Below, piece by piece: positions 40,484-48,863 of a DNA stretch of 64,000 nt. The notes below the pieces were generated by a model. The model was not told the origin of the DNA. It made no database searches and worked only from the letters and a program-made list of their open reading frames with translations. This stretch comes from a bacterium. GTDB taxonomy: Bacteria > Armatimonadota > Fimbriimonadia > Fimbriimonadales > Fimbriimonadaceae. Each line of letters starts with the position of its first letter. Position 1 is the stretch's first letter. Location of the stretch: contig JAIXUN010000002.1 in the NCBI GenBank assembly GCA_027483535.1, forward strand, positions 372,001 through 436,000, read 5' to 3'. The position numbers were made by a program, and so were the translations under genes.

Positions 40484-41542
40484 TTATCGACCGGGCATGC
40501 CCGTGATTGAGGCTAGTGCATCAAAGAAGGCCACTTTATGAGGGGTGTTGATGTGCCAGTTGATCGGCGGGGTCTGGAACCCAGAAAGATCGGCGTACCG
40601 AGTTTCGCGCGGTTGTTTCGACCAGTCGAACCGTCCTTGATAAGCTTCGCTCCCAAACCCTTGATCGTAATAGCCCCATGAAACCCCCGCAGCGAGAGCG
40701 GCATGCAGATTCTCTAAATGGATCGAATCTTCATTGATCACGATCGGCATGGGATTGGATTGAAACGCCCGACTCGTGCGAATCTCTTCGATCTCCGCTT
40801 TCAGCTCTTCGGGATTGGAATCGTTGCCGTGGGGAAGCCAAACGTCCATCCACTCGATCCATTGCTCGCCGATCAGATGATGCTTGGGAAATGTGGAGGA
40901 GCCGAGCAGAATCCCTTTGGCGTCGCGTCGAATGCCGTGGAGAGCCTTGAAAACTCTCGCAATTCCTTGTGACTCCATCGGTCCGTCTCCGGGCAAGACC
41001 TCATTCTTGAGATCGAGGATGATGTTCTGCCAACCCCCATCGAGCAAAAACTCCATGACCGATCGCGCTGCCCTCAGGACGGCCGCTTCCGATTCAAAGC
41101 GTGCTTGAGCCCCGTAAAACAGGTTGAGAATAACAACCATTCCGGTTGCGTCGGCGGCATTGAGTACGCGAACCAGCCGTTGCTTCCACGCCTCTTTAAA
41201 GAGACCGTTCGGGTGGAATGCCGACGCGCGATAGGCGCTGTAGACGTCGGGCTGATACTTGGGTCCGCCCCCTTGAAGCCCTACCGTCACTGCCAGCAGT
41301 CCGCAGCGATGGTAGGCGGCCAGCATCTCGCAGAACTCGTCGGTGTTTCTATCCGGGTCCCACTCTTGAGTATCCGGGTACGCCCAGAGCAATCTTGTTT
41401 CCGGATTCTCGTCGTCAAAGATGGCCTGAACCATCCGGGCGTTCAGAAGTAGCCCCTCGACTCGCAATCCGTGATGCATTCTGCCCTGGTAAGTGGGCTT
41501 CCCGTCGATCCAGAAATCCTGACCTCGAGTTTCGAGTAGCAT
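40484..41542 (-). CDS. Putative clan GH-A-like glycosidase, family unclear
   Basis: I cannot name the family. The protein starts MLLETRGQDFWIDGKPTYQG and looks like a TIM barrel. Two features of clan GH-A hydrolases stand out: LKNEV (Asn-Glu, as at the end of strand 4) and VINEDS (Glu, as at the end of strand 7), with the strand-like VVILNLFYG, IILDLKNE and MDVWLPHGND between. A collagen-like DUF or GH5/GH140-related origin is possible. ATG 41542 is chosen because TACCCT ends 7 nt before it; longer readings to 41614 use a TTG and add an Arg-rich tail. Convergent with the sulfatase, 4 nt apart. Confidence 0.65.
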   Translation of the reverse strand: MLLETRGQDFWIDGKPTYQGRMHHGLRVEGLLLNARMVQAIFDDENPETRLLWAYPDTQEWDPDRNTDEFCEMLAAYHRCGLLAVTVGLQGGGPKYQPDVYSAYRASAFHPNGLFKEAWKQRLVRVLNAADATGMVVILNLFYGAQARFESEAAVLRAARSVMEFLLDGGWQNIILDLKNEVLPGDGPMESQGIARVFKALHGIRRDAKGILLGSSTFPKHHLIGEQWIEWMDVWLPHGNDSNPEELKAEIEEIRTSRAFQSNPMPIVINEDSIHLENLHAALAAGVSWGYYDQGFGSEAYQGRFDWSKQPRETRYADLSGFQTPPINWHINTPHKVAFFDALASITGMPGR

Positions 41543-41774
41543 CCCCTTCAGGGTACCGGGACCATTGCGCCTCTCCACGAGGCCCGACCTTGATCCCGCA
41601 ACGGTTGCCCGCAAACCGGCAAAGATGTTTATCGTTCTGATTCACGAATCCTAGGGAATGAAACCATCCCTCTTTTTCTAGTGAACGCTCTGCCAACAAT
41701 TTAAGGCGAGTATCCTGCAATTTCACTGATCGTGATTTTTGGTGGAGTTTTAGAAAGGACATCGGCCGGCAGAT

Positions 41775-42998
41775 ATGTCATCAGCACCTCTCGAAGATCG
41801 TCGAATACAACTCCCCGGTCGTGAAAGCCAGGTTTTAGAACTTGCCGCGAAGGGTTTCACTGACAAACACATCGCTCTCGAACTCGGGATCAGTCAGGAA
41901 ACCGTAGGGACCTACTGGCGGAGAATCCTGCTTCGATTTGGCGCTGCCAGTCGCACGGAAGTGGTTGCTCGAGTCGCTGAACAAGAGGCGCAAGCAAAAA
42001 TTGAATCTGCCCAGGCGGAGAACCAGGCTTTGCTCGAAGAGATTCATGCCCGAACCGCGGCTCAGGCCCAGGAACTGGCTCAACGAAACATGTTGGAGGC
42101 GATCACCCACGCCTCGCTGGGATACATCTCTGGAAATCTCGGACTATCCGCGATCTTCGATTCGCTGCTGGAATCCCTTCTGCAACTATCGCAATCGGAG
42201 TACGCCTTCATTGGTGAGGTTCACCGAGACGCGGAGGGGAATCCGTATCTACGCACCCATGCCATTACAAACATTGCATGGAGTCCGGAAACGCGATACT
42301 TCTATGAAACCAACGTTCGCTCTGGTTTGGTCTTTAGAAATCTGAACACGCTTTTTGGGCACGTGATGACTTCGGGAGATCGAGTAATTGCCAACGATCC
42401 GGCAAACGATCCGAGGGCAGGAGGACTGCCCCATGGGCATCCGGATATGCGCTCTTTCCTGGGACTTCCTATTTACTCGGGGCCAGATTTAGTTGGAATG
42501 ATCGGCATGGCGAATAGGCCCGGCGGCTATGACGATGCTCTCGTTTCTTACCTCGAACCGTTCGTTGCTACCTGCGCTAACTTAATCGTTGCGTTCAGAA
42601 CGGAAACAAAGCGCCTGGAGACAGAAAAGAAACTTCAAGATTCTTTGACCCGGTTACACGTCTTGATGGACTCCCTTTCTTCTGGAGTTCTCTTCGAAGA
42701 TGAGAATCGGCGCGTCGCCTTTTGCAACGAAGCGTTTTGCCGAATCTTCTCGATCCCGGTGCCACCCGCTGCTCTCATGGGACTGAACTGCGCGGACGCC
42801 GCTCAGGCAGCAAAGAGTCTTTTTGACGATCCAGATTCCTTCTTGGCTCGACTTGATGAACTTGTTCAAAAGAATCAGCCCGTCGTTGGAGAAGAGGTTC
42901 GACTTTCCTCTGGACGGGTCCTGCTCCGCGACTTCTCTCCTGTAGAAGTCCAAACCGAGATGAGAGGATTTCTCTGGCACTACCGCCCCCTCGAATAA
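41775..42998 (+). CDS. LuxR-type HTH regulator with GAF and PAS domains
   Basis: The LuxR/GerE HTH is at the N-terminus (about residues 10-70: LPGRESQVLELAAKGFTDKH, GISQETVGTYWRRIL), not at the C-terminus as usual. A coiled coil rich in Ala, Glu and Gln (70-110) leads into a GAF domain (about 120-285: RSFLGLPIYSGPDLVGMIGMA) and a PAS-like domain (about 295-400: VLMDSLSSGVLFEDENRRVAFCNEAFC). Probably a cytoplasmic one-component sensor; ligand unknown. A TATCCT box at 41711-41716 would give a leader of about 52 nt with AAAGGA, although spacing to the ATG is long. Confidence 0.85.
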   Translation: MSSAPLEDRRIQLPGRESQVLELAAKGFTDKHIALELGISQETVGTYWRRILLRFGAASRTEVVARVAEQEAQAKIESAQAENQALLEEIHARTAAQAQELAQRNMLEAITHASLGYISGNLGLSAIFDSLLESLLQLSQSEYAFIGEVHRDAEGNPYLRTHAITNIAWSPETRYFYETNVRSGLVFRNLNTLFGHVMTSGDRVIANDPANDPRAGGLPHGHPDMRSFLGLPIYSGPDLVGMIGMANRPGGYDDALVSYLEPFVATCANLIVAFRTETKRLETEKKLQDSLTRLHVLMDSLSSGVLFEDENRRVAFCNEAFCRIFSIPVPPAALMGLNCADAAQAAKSLFDDPDSFLARLDELVQKNQPVVGEEVRLSSGRVLLRDFSPVEVQTEMRGFLWHYRPLE

Positions 42999-43182
42999 CT
43001 TGTTAAGGAAAGTAGGCTCGGTGTCGCACCTTCACGGTAGGTTCAATTGCCGGTTTTAGAAGGTGAGCCCGACAGGCTTTGAGGCTAAGTACCGAAAAAC
43101 TGTCACAAAGAACTCGACTTATAAATGTTAACGGTCGGGTAGGATAAACACGTTCAATTTCGGTTGGACAACCTCCTCTCCC
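42999..43182. other. Intergenic region after the LuxR-GAF-PAS gene
   Basis: No gene seen. CACCTTC and GAAGGTG form a 7-bp inverted repeat around 43030-43065 and a TAGGAT-like box occurs near 43140, but neither is clearly functional. Confidence 0.35.
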
Positions 43183-43217
43183 AAAAAGGAACGTCCGGGC
43201 TTCACGCCCGGCGTTCC
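43183..43217 (-). terminator. Rho-independent terminator of the GH9 gene
   Basis: GGAACG-T-CCGGGC (43188-43200) pairs with GCCCGG-CGTTCC (43206-43217), a 12-bp stem with one bulged base and a 5-nt loop. On the minus strand it is followed by TTTTT (43187-43183). It lies 43 nt after the stop of the GH9 gene. Confidence 0.88.
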
Positions 43218-43259
43218 AACTAATTCCTCCAGACTCATTCCCTGAGAATCCGGAGTGAC

Positions 43260-45551
43260 CTACCGACTCTTTTCACGAATGCCGTACAGGTATGCCAGAA
43301 GGCACATCTTCCCGCGCATCGTTTGCTGAGGGGTGAACTCGTTGTTCGCGAAGCAGTACCGCGCGCGCCACAACGCTTCCCCGTGAGGCCATTGATCCCA
43401 AGACGGATAGCCCTTAGAGGCATACCATTTCGGATCGAACATGTACCCTTCACCCCAGGGTTCCGCGTTCATGTATGGCGTATGACCTGGGTGAACTCCG
43501 GGGTAGCCATCGTTGCGACCAGAAGTGTAGATATCTTCCACCGCGCGGCGGCCGAGACCCGTCATCTGAACCATGTTCATTGGGTTTCTCCCTAGTCCGT
43601 AATCTGCTTCCAAAAGCATCGCCTTGAGGGCTTTTTCTTTCACATCGGCCTTATCCGTAAACGCGTGCAGAATGGCGAGGCGCTGCACTTCTTGCCGAGA
43701 TTGGAACCAGCCGTAACTCTCATCGCTGCTGCGTCTAGACGGGCGAGATTCCATTGGCAGAAAGTGCTTTTGCTCAGATTCCGCCTGGAGAGCTTCGAGC
43801 ATGCGGTTGGCAAGTGTCACGTTACCTATGGGGCGAACATTGTGCTTCCAGACGTGCAGATAGCCGGCAGTCCCGTAAAGCTGATAATGAGCGTCTTTCT
43901 TGTCGAGTTCGCGCTCGCCCGATTTCAGAACCGACTCGTCGGCCACCACCGCTTCGTACTTCTTGTCTCCCGTGATCGAGAACAGGAATGCGGCTGCCAT
44001 CTGTTTCAGGTCTCGCCCTCTCACCACCGAGTCGCCGACTTGAAAAGAGACGTCGAGGTCTTGCTCATTCGCAAAGTTCCACGCCGCCACCGCCTCATCG
44101 CGATACTTCGCCACCAGCGCGGGTCGGTTTGCAATCCGATACGCTTCGGCCATCATCGCACAATTCGCTGCGTTCGCCCATGCCATCACGGGCTTCGCTG
44201 CGGCCTGGTACATCAACTTGTGATCCTTATCCGGGTTGTTGAGACCACACGCATAGCCGCCTTTTCCGTCTCGTAATCGAAGCCAGAAGTCGACTTCGTA
44301 CTGGGCTTCATCAATGAGATCGGGAATGTCGTTGAAGCTCTCCGGGATACCGAGATTGTCATCCTTTAGGTTGCCGTTGGTGAGAATGTAAGGCAACAAC
44401 AGATCCCAGATGATCGAGATATGGCCCATGTGCCGATCCCAGTCCAACGCGTCCGAGTGTCCGCCATAGGCGTTCGGGTTGGTGGGGTTGCCGGGCTCGG
44501 CGTACATCGACCAGTCCTTGTTGTCCCACTGGTCGCCGCCTTTCTTCTTCCAATCCGGATGCCAGGGACCGTAACTCGTTCGGATCACCTTGAAGTCAGC
44601 GGGAGCCTTGCCGGGGATCAGCCTCGGTTGTCTTGGTTTGGGGGACACGTTCGGTTCGGCACCGATGCGCATGTAGAAGAAGCCGAGCAGCGAGGTTCGG
44701 TACGGTGCACGATAGATTTCGTCACTGAGTTCGAATTCAGGCGAACAACCAATGCCATCCACGTACAGCCGATATCTTCCGGGCGTGTTGAATCCGGTGA
44801 AGTCACAGGTCCAAACGTCTGATTTCGTGATGTTCCATCCGCCTAAATCGGCTCCGCTCTTTTTCCAATCCTTGACCGTCCCAACCTTTTGCGTGCGCCC
44901 AGTCTTGGCATTGACAATATTGACATCGCGCCCCGCATAGGCGGAGTAATCGATCGCGCCACCGTCGCCGATCCAGGCGTAAAGGTCTGCGGACTTGATC
45001 ACGCCGTGGTTGGGGTTGTAGCCGATGATGTTCACGTGCAGAGCTTCGGATACCGAACTTTTCACGTCGAACTTGAAGGTGTGAACAAGCTTGTCGGCTT
45101 GGGTTGCCTCGTCAAGGGACACCTCATACGAGTTTCCAGATTTGAGAGGTTCGGCAAACTCCAAGTACAGCACATGCTCCATTGCGTACTCGGGCTCGGG
45201 CCACTTGCCCGTTGTCCCGTTCACTTTGGATCTGCGATAAACCTTGACTGGGTTCACCTCCCGCCGATAGTTCGGATCAGTGGCAGATTTAACTGTGAAA
45301 CTTGTCCCTTTCGTGCCCAGCACGACGTCGAGCGGCTTCCCGAATCGGCGAACCGTGTCTTCTCCGACCGACTCGTGCCCCTGCAGCGCGGTAGGTCCCT
45401 TGCCATCGTCTTGGTACACGATCTCGCTGTCTCGAATAGTGATGGTGAGTCGGCGCTCATCCAAAGTTCGGACGTCGGTGACTTTGGCGGCAGACGCGTA
45501 ACCGAAAAGTCCCGAGGAGGCGATCAGACACAGCCAGCGGCTTAAACGCAT
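43260..45551 (-). CDS. Secreted GH9 endoglucanase-type enzyme
   Basis: A signal peptide ends near SGLFGYASA. After an N-terminal region of about 150 residues comes the Ig-like domain that precedes many GH9 catalytic domains (VNIIGYNPNHGVIKSADLYAW, GRYRLYVDGIGCSPEF). The catalytic barrel carries GGHSDALDWDRHM (Asp pair that activates water), YGLGRNPMNMVQMTG, HPGHTPYMN and the terminal NNEFTPQQ with the likely acid Glu. GH9 enzymes hydrolyse beta-1,4-glucans by inversion. At 763 residues it is long for the family. TAGAAT ends 5 nt before the ATG. Confidence 0.92.
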   Translation of the reverse strand: MRLSRWLCLIASSGLFGYASAAKVTDVRTLDERRLTITIRDSEIVYQDDGKGPTALQGHESVGEDTVRRFGKPLDVVLGTKGTSFTVKSATDPNYRREVNPVKVYRRSKVNGTTGKWPEPEYAMEHVLYLEFAEPLKSGNSYEVSLDEATQADKLVHTFKFDVKSSVSEALHVNIIGYNPNHGVIKSADLYAWIGDGGAIDYSAYAGRDVNIVNAKTGRTQKVGTVKDWKKSGADLGGWNITKSDVWTCDFTGFNTPGRYRLYVDGIGCSPEFELSDEIYRAPYRTSLLGFFYMRIGAEPNVSPKPRQPRLIPGKAPADFKVIRTSYGPWHPDWKKKGGDQWDNKDWSMYAEPGNPTNPNAYGGHSDALDWDRHMGHISIIWDLLLPYILTNGNLKDDNLGIPESFNDIPDLIDEAQYEVDFWLRLRDGKGGYACGLNNPDKDHKLMYQAAAKPVMAWANAANCAMMAEAYRIANRPALVAKYRDEAVAAWNFANEQDLDVSFQVGDSVVRGRDLKQMAAAFLFSITGDKKYEAVVADESVLKSGERELDKKDAHYQLYGTAGYLHVWKHNVRPIGNVTLANRMLEALQAESEQKHFLPMESRPSRRSSDESYGWFQSRQEVQRLAILHAFTDKADVKEKALKAMLLEADYGLGRNPMNMVQMTGLGRRAVEDIYTSGRNDGYPGVHPGHTPYMNAEPWGEGYMFDPKWYASKGYPSWDQWPHGEALWRARYCFANNEFTPQQTMRGKMCLLAYLYGIREKSR

Positions 45552-45625
45552 ATATCATTCTAGGGGTATCGGCCCGCCTTAGACGTCCCTCAGAATCACC
45601 TCGGTATCTCACTTGATACTCTTTC

Positions 45626-46462
45626 ATGAATGAAAGACCTCGGTTCGTAAATAGCAGTGAATCAATGTCTGGATTGGGCAAACTACCGTCTATGAGCAAC
45701 TACTCCGACGCAGCCGCCTTCTTTAACGAGAATGGTTACTACATCGCAAAGAACGTCTTTTCAGGCGACACCCTGAAAGGGATCGAAGAGGACTTTGACC
45801 GAATTGTCGCGCAGTTGCTCCAATCCGGGGAAGAGATCAATGCCCGATGGTCAGGACCAGAAATGGAGCGTCTCCAAACCCAGAAGCTGAAGGTTTTGCA
45901 CACGCACAACGTTCAGCAGTATTCCGCCAAGTGGATGGCGGCGATGCTCGATCCGAACTTCATTGCCGCGACAACGGCGATCCTGGGTCCAGATGTGATT
46001 CTTCACCACACCAAACTATTTTTCAAGCCGAGCGAAGAAGGTGCGCCGTTTCCCATGCACCAAGACTGGACCTATTTCCCCAGCCTGCAAGACACGATGA
46101 TGGCGGGAATCGTCCACGTCTCGGAAGCAACCGACGAGATGGGCTGTTTGAGGGTGTATCCGGGAACCCACAAACTGGGTCGACAAGAAGGAACGTCTGG
46201 GCAATTCGAAAACGAGGTTTTGGAGAAGTACCCGCTTGAGAATGCGGTTCCGTTAGAGGCCGAGCCGGGCGATGTTGTTTTCTTCCACTACTTCCTAATC
46301 CACGGCTCTATGCCCAATCGATCGCCCAAGCCGAGGAAAACGGTGCTCGTTCAACTTCACTCCGGGGCCGATCAGATTGAACCGGGTAACCAGCACCCGA
46401 ACGAAAAGTTGGTCCTCGCCGGGTGGAACCATCATGCCACTCGCAGCAACGTCAACGGGTAA
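45626..46462 (+). CDS. Phytanoyl-CoA dioxygenase (PhyH) family protein
   Basis: An Fe(II)/2-oxoglutarate-dependent dioxygenase fold. The iron ligands are in FPMHQDWTYF (His and Asp) and YFLIHGSMPNRS (His), and the 2-oxoglutarate-binding Arg in KTVLVQLHSG is preceded by RK. GCLRVYPGTHKLG is the usual family block. It would hydroxylate a small molecule; substrate unknown. The ATG at 45626 has GATACT 5 nt before it; the ATG at 45692 (MSNYSDAAAFF) is where family members usually start, so the first 22 residues are uncertain. Confidence 0.85.
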   Translation: MNERPRFVNSSESMSGLGKLPSMSNYSDAAAFFNENGYYIAKNVFSGDTLKGIEEDFDRIVAQLLQSGEEINARWSGPEMERLQTQKLKVLHTHNVQQYSAKWMAAMLDPNFIAATTAILGPDVILHHTKLFFKPSEEGAPFPMHQDWTYFPSLQDTMMAGIVHVSEATDEMGCLRVYPGTHKLGRQEGTSGQFENEVLEKYPLENAVPLEAEPGDVVFFHYFLIHGSMPNRSPKPRKTVLVQLHSGADQIEPGNQHPNEKLVLAGWNHHATRSNVNG

Positions 46463-46506
46463 CGGGTAACGATCCTCTATCTCGATGGACGAGTAGGCGA
46501 CCTCGG

Positions 46507-47154
46507 TCAGTCGGTCTGAACGTAGAGAATCACGACGGGCAGGTCTGGGGAATCCTCCGAAGGGAAGTGGCGGTGCCGAATGGTGCGGTCAAAAGTGATC
46601 GCCGAGCCCTGCTCGATCTGACACCGCTCCTTGCCGATCTCGAATTCGAGGGTGCCGTGAATAACGTACATGAAGCCCTCGCCGCTTGCCTGGCTGGCCC
46701 ACCCGCTGTCGGAAAACACCTCTAGCAGCGCTGCGCGCAACCTTCCTGTCGGTCGGTCGCAGCTCAATCGCTTGATGAACTGGTTGGCGAATCCGTATGT
46801 TCCTTGACGCTTTCGCTCAACAGCATCCTGAATTCCATCCGAAAAAGAGATCGAACTCGGTTCTTCAACCTCTTTCAGCCGAGTGCGGAACCACCTTTCG
46901 CTGTCCCGGCGATGAAGGGCGAAATGATCGCCGTAAACAGTCTCTTCCGGGCCGAACGGGTCGAGTTCCATGATGCCGTAAGCTCGGCAAATCTTCTTCC
47001 GTATCGACCCTCGAACCGCCTCGCCACGCTCAAGTTTCATCAGCGTGTTCTTGTCAACCTTTGCCCGGTTCGCCGCTTCGCGGATGGAAAATCCGGCTCG
47101 CTGACGCAGAATGCGCATTCTTTGTCCGTAACGTACCAGTGCGTCCGATTCCAT
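46507..47154 (-). CDS. XRE-family HTH regulator with C-terminal cupin
   Basis: Residues about 10-65 are an XRE/Cro helix-turn-helix (MRILRQRAGFSIREAANRAK, DKNTLMKLERGEAV). The C-terminal 70 residues are a cupin barrel (GEGFMYVIHGTLEFEIG, IEQGSAITFDRTIRHRHF) that may bind a small effector. GAAGG lies 7 nt before the ATG. It faces the PhyH gene tail to tail; nothing shows what it regulates. Confidence 0.88.
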   Translation of the reverse strand: MESDALVRYGQRMRILRQRAGFSIREAANRAKVDKNTLMKLERGEAVRGSIRKKICRAYGIMELDPFGPEETVYGDHFALHRRDSERWFRTRLKEVEEPSSISFSDGIQDAVERKRQGTYGFANQFIKRLSCDRPTGRLRAALLEVFSDSGWASQASGEGFMYVIHGTLEFEIGKERCQIEQGSAITFDRTIRHRHFPSEDSPDLPVVILYVQTD

Positions 47155-47321
47155 TTCGAAACCTTCGGTGTTCGACCAAATGTTAACCTAAAAGCGGACA
47201 AGAATTCGATAATGTCTGAAAGTTAAAATCTGCCTCGCTTCACGCTCTTGGAGAGACGACAGCGATTTCGTATACCGAACTCATTCCCGACGTTTCGTCG
47301 GAGTGTTTGAGGTGTGTGCTC
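47155..47321. other. Divergent spacer between XRE-cupin and PEP-CTERM genes
   Basis: About 167 bp with TAAAAT at 47224-47229 as a possible -10 box for the PEP-CTERM gene, giving a leader of about 85 nt. No operator palindrome identified. Confidence 0.35.
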
Positions 47322-48419
47322 ATGAAAAAATCGCTCTTCGTCTTGGCTCTATCGGCCGTAGTTGCTTGCTCTCCGGCACAAGTTTCTTATCTTCTTCAAC
47401 CTATTCCTTCGGCCCCAATCCCCGGCTTTCCAGAGAGCCCAATCAGCTACGGCGGAGCGATTAACAGTTCCGGACGCGTGGTTGGCGAACTCAACGCCTA
47501 CGATGCCGATGGCGAGAACTTGGCTCGACGCGCCTACTCTTCTTTTGGGGGATCAACGACAAACCTGGGAGTCCTTGATCCGTCTCACGAGATTAGCCTC
47601 GCCTTTGACATCAACGACGCAGGTGACGTAGTCGGATATTCCGGAGCCGAAGCCACCCTGTTCTCGGGTGGTACCCGAACGGGTCTAGGCTTACTAACCG
47701 GTGGGGAAGTTTCTCTTGCCTATGGGATCAACAACTCCGGTGTGATTGTTGGGACGGCCCTCGACGCCGATGGAAACTCCCTGGCGGTGATCTATGGTTC
47801 TGGCGGTCCTACTCCAATCAACATTCCCGGTTCGGCCTATGCGCAGGGTCTGGCGATTAGTAACACGGGATACATCGTTGGAGACACCTCGACAAACGCA
47901 AGCGGCAGCGGAGCGAGGGCTTTCCGCGCAAACGGTTCGACCGTCGATATCCTGAACTTCCTTCCCGGCGGCACGTTTGCAACGGCGACGGGCGTCAACG
48001 ATGCTGGAGTCGTTATCGGATACGGCAACTCCACGGGTGGTGGTCAGGAAGGCTTCTTCTCGAACGGGAACGATGTGACCGGAATTGGCAAACTGCCTGG
48101 CTTCAACTTCAGCCGAGCGTTTGGAATCAACAACGCGGGCACCATTGTTGGATCGGCGTCGAGAGTAGGCGCGCAACGAGCGATCATTTACTCGGGTGGT
48201 CAACTGCTTGACCTCAACACCCTGTTGGACCCCTCAGTCACCGGATGGACGTTGCTGGAAGCCCGTGGCATCAACGACAACGGTCAGATCGTTGGGACCG
48301 GACGCTTCAATGGCGAGATTCAAGCCTTTGTGCTGAACCCAGTCCCCGAGCCAGGGACTCTGGTTGCTCTCGGAATGGGCCTTCTTGCACTGAAGCGCCG
48401 ATCGAAGAAGACCCTCTAA
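47322..48419 (+). CDS. PEP-CTERM protein with HAF-type repeats
   Basis: Exported protein with a signal peptide (MKKSLFVLALSAVVACSPAQ) and a PEP-CTERM sorting tail: VPEPGTLVALGMGLLALKRR followed by basic residues. Between them six repeats of the HAF type, roughly INxxGxIVGxx (INDAGDVVGYS, INNSGVIVGTA, ISNTGYIVGDT, VNDAGVVIGYG, INNAGTIVGSA, INDNGQIVGTG), build a probable beta-propeller. An exosortase would remove the tail; none is in the window. GAGG lies 9 nt before the ATG at 47322. Function unknown, likely extracellular or surface-associated. Confidence 0.9.
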   Translation: MKKSLFVLALSAVVACSPAQVSYLLQPIPSAPIPGFPESPISYGGAINSSGRVVGELNAYDADGENLARRAYSSFGGSTTNLGVLDPSHEISLAFDINDAGDVVGYSGAEATLFSGGTRTGLGLLTGGEVSLAYGINNSGVIVGTALDADGNSLAVIYGSGGPTPINIPGSAYAQGLAISNTGYIVGDTSTNASGSGARAFRANGSTVDILNFLPGGTFATATGVNDAGVVIGYGNSTGGGQEGFFSNGNDVTGIGKLPGFNFSRAFGINNAGTIVGSASRVGAQRAIIYSGGQLLDLNTLLDPSVTGWTLLEARGINDNGQIVGTGRFNGEIQAFVLNPVPEPGTLVALGMGLLALKRRSKKTL

Positions 48420-48537
48420 AGAGAGTCGAACATTGCAACACGAGAGCGTCGATTCCGTGCTTCGGAACCGTCGCTCTCCTGTTCAAGAACCCGCCACCCA
48501 AACCAAGTCCACTCCCGATCACGAGGAACAGATATGC

Positions 48538-48575
48538 AAAAAAAGACCCTTGCAGGATTCCCTGCAGGGGTCTTT
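48538..48575 (-). terminator. Terminator shared by secG and the PEP-CTERM gene
   Basis: Arms 48544-48556 and 48561-48573 form a 13-bp stem (AGACCC...GGGTCT, one G-T pair) with a 4-nt loop. On the minus strand seven T follow, a strong terminator for secG. On the plus strand only TTT follows, so it may also weakly stop the convergent PEP-CTERM transcript. Confidence 0.88.
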
Positions 48576-48600
48576 CCGTGGGTTGTCTAATCAACCAGGC

Positions 48601-48840
48601 TTACTTGATGAAGCGGTTCTGAATGACGTCGATCGCGAGGACCATCACCATGAAAGCGATTCCGACACCGAGCGTTACGCGCGAGATGATGTCGTCAAAA
48701 GAGGCTTTGCCTTTGAACGTGGTTCGAATTCCACCGCCACCGCTCATCGCGTCACCTTTACCCGTGACGAGCACGAGCAGGCTGTAAACGACCGCAAGCA
48801 GGGCCGCTAGAAAGAAACAAACTTTGACAACGATTTCCAC
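48601..48840 (-). CDS. secG: Preprotein translocase subunit SecG
   Basis: Small inner-membrane subunit of SecYEG. 79 residues with two membrane helices (about 5-25 and 55-74) linked by the Gly-rich cytoplasmic loop GDAMSGGGGIRTTFKGKASFDD, as in the family. GTG start at 48840 with TATCCT 12 nt upstream. Followed by a strong terminator. Confidence 0.93.
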   Translation of the reverse strand: MEIVVKVCFFLAALLAVVYSLLVLVTGKGDAMSGGGGIRTTFKGKASFDDIISRVTLGVGIAFMVMVLAIDVIQNRFIK

Positions 48841-48863
48841 GATGAGTTAGTTAGGATACCTCT

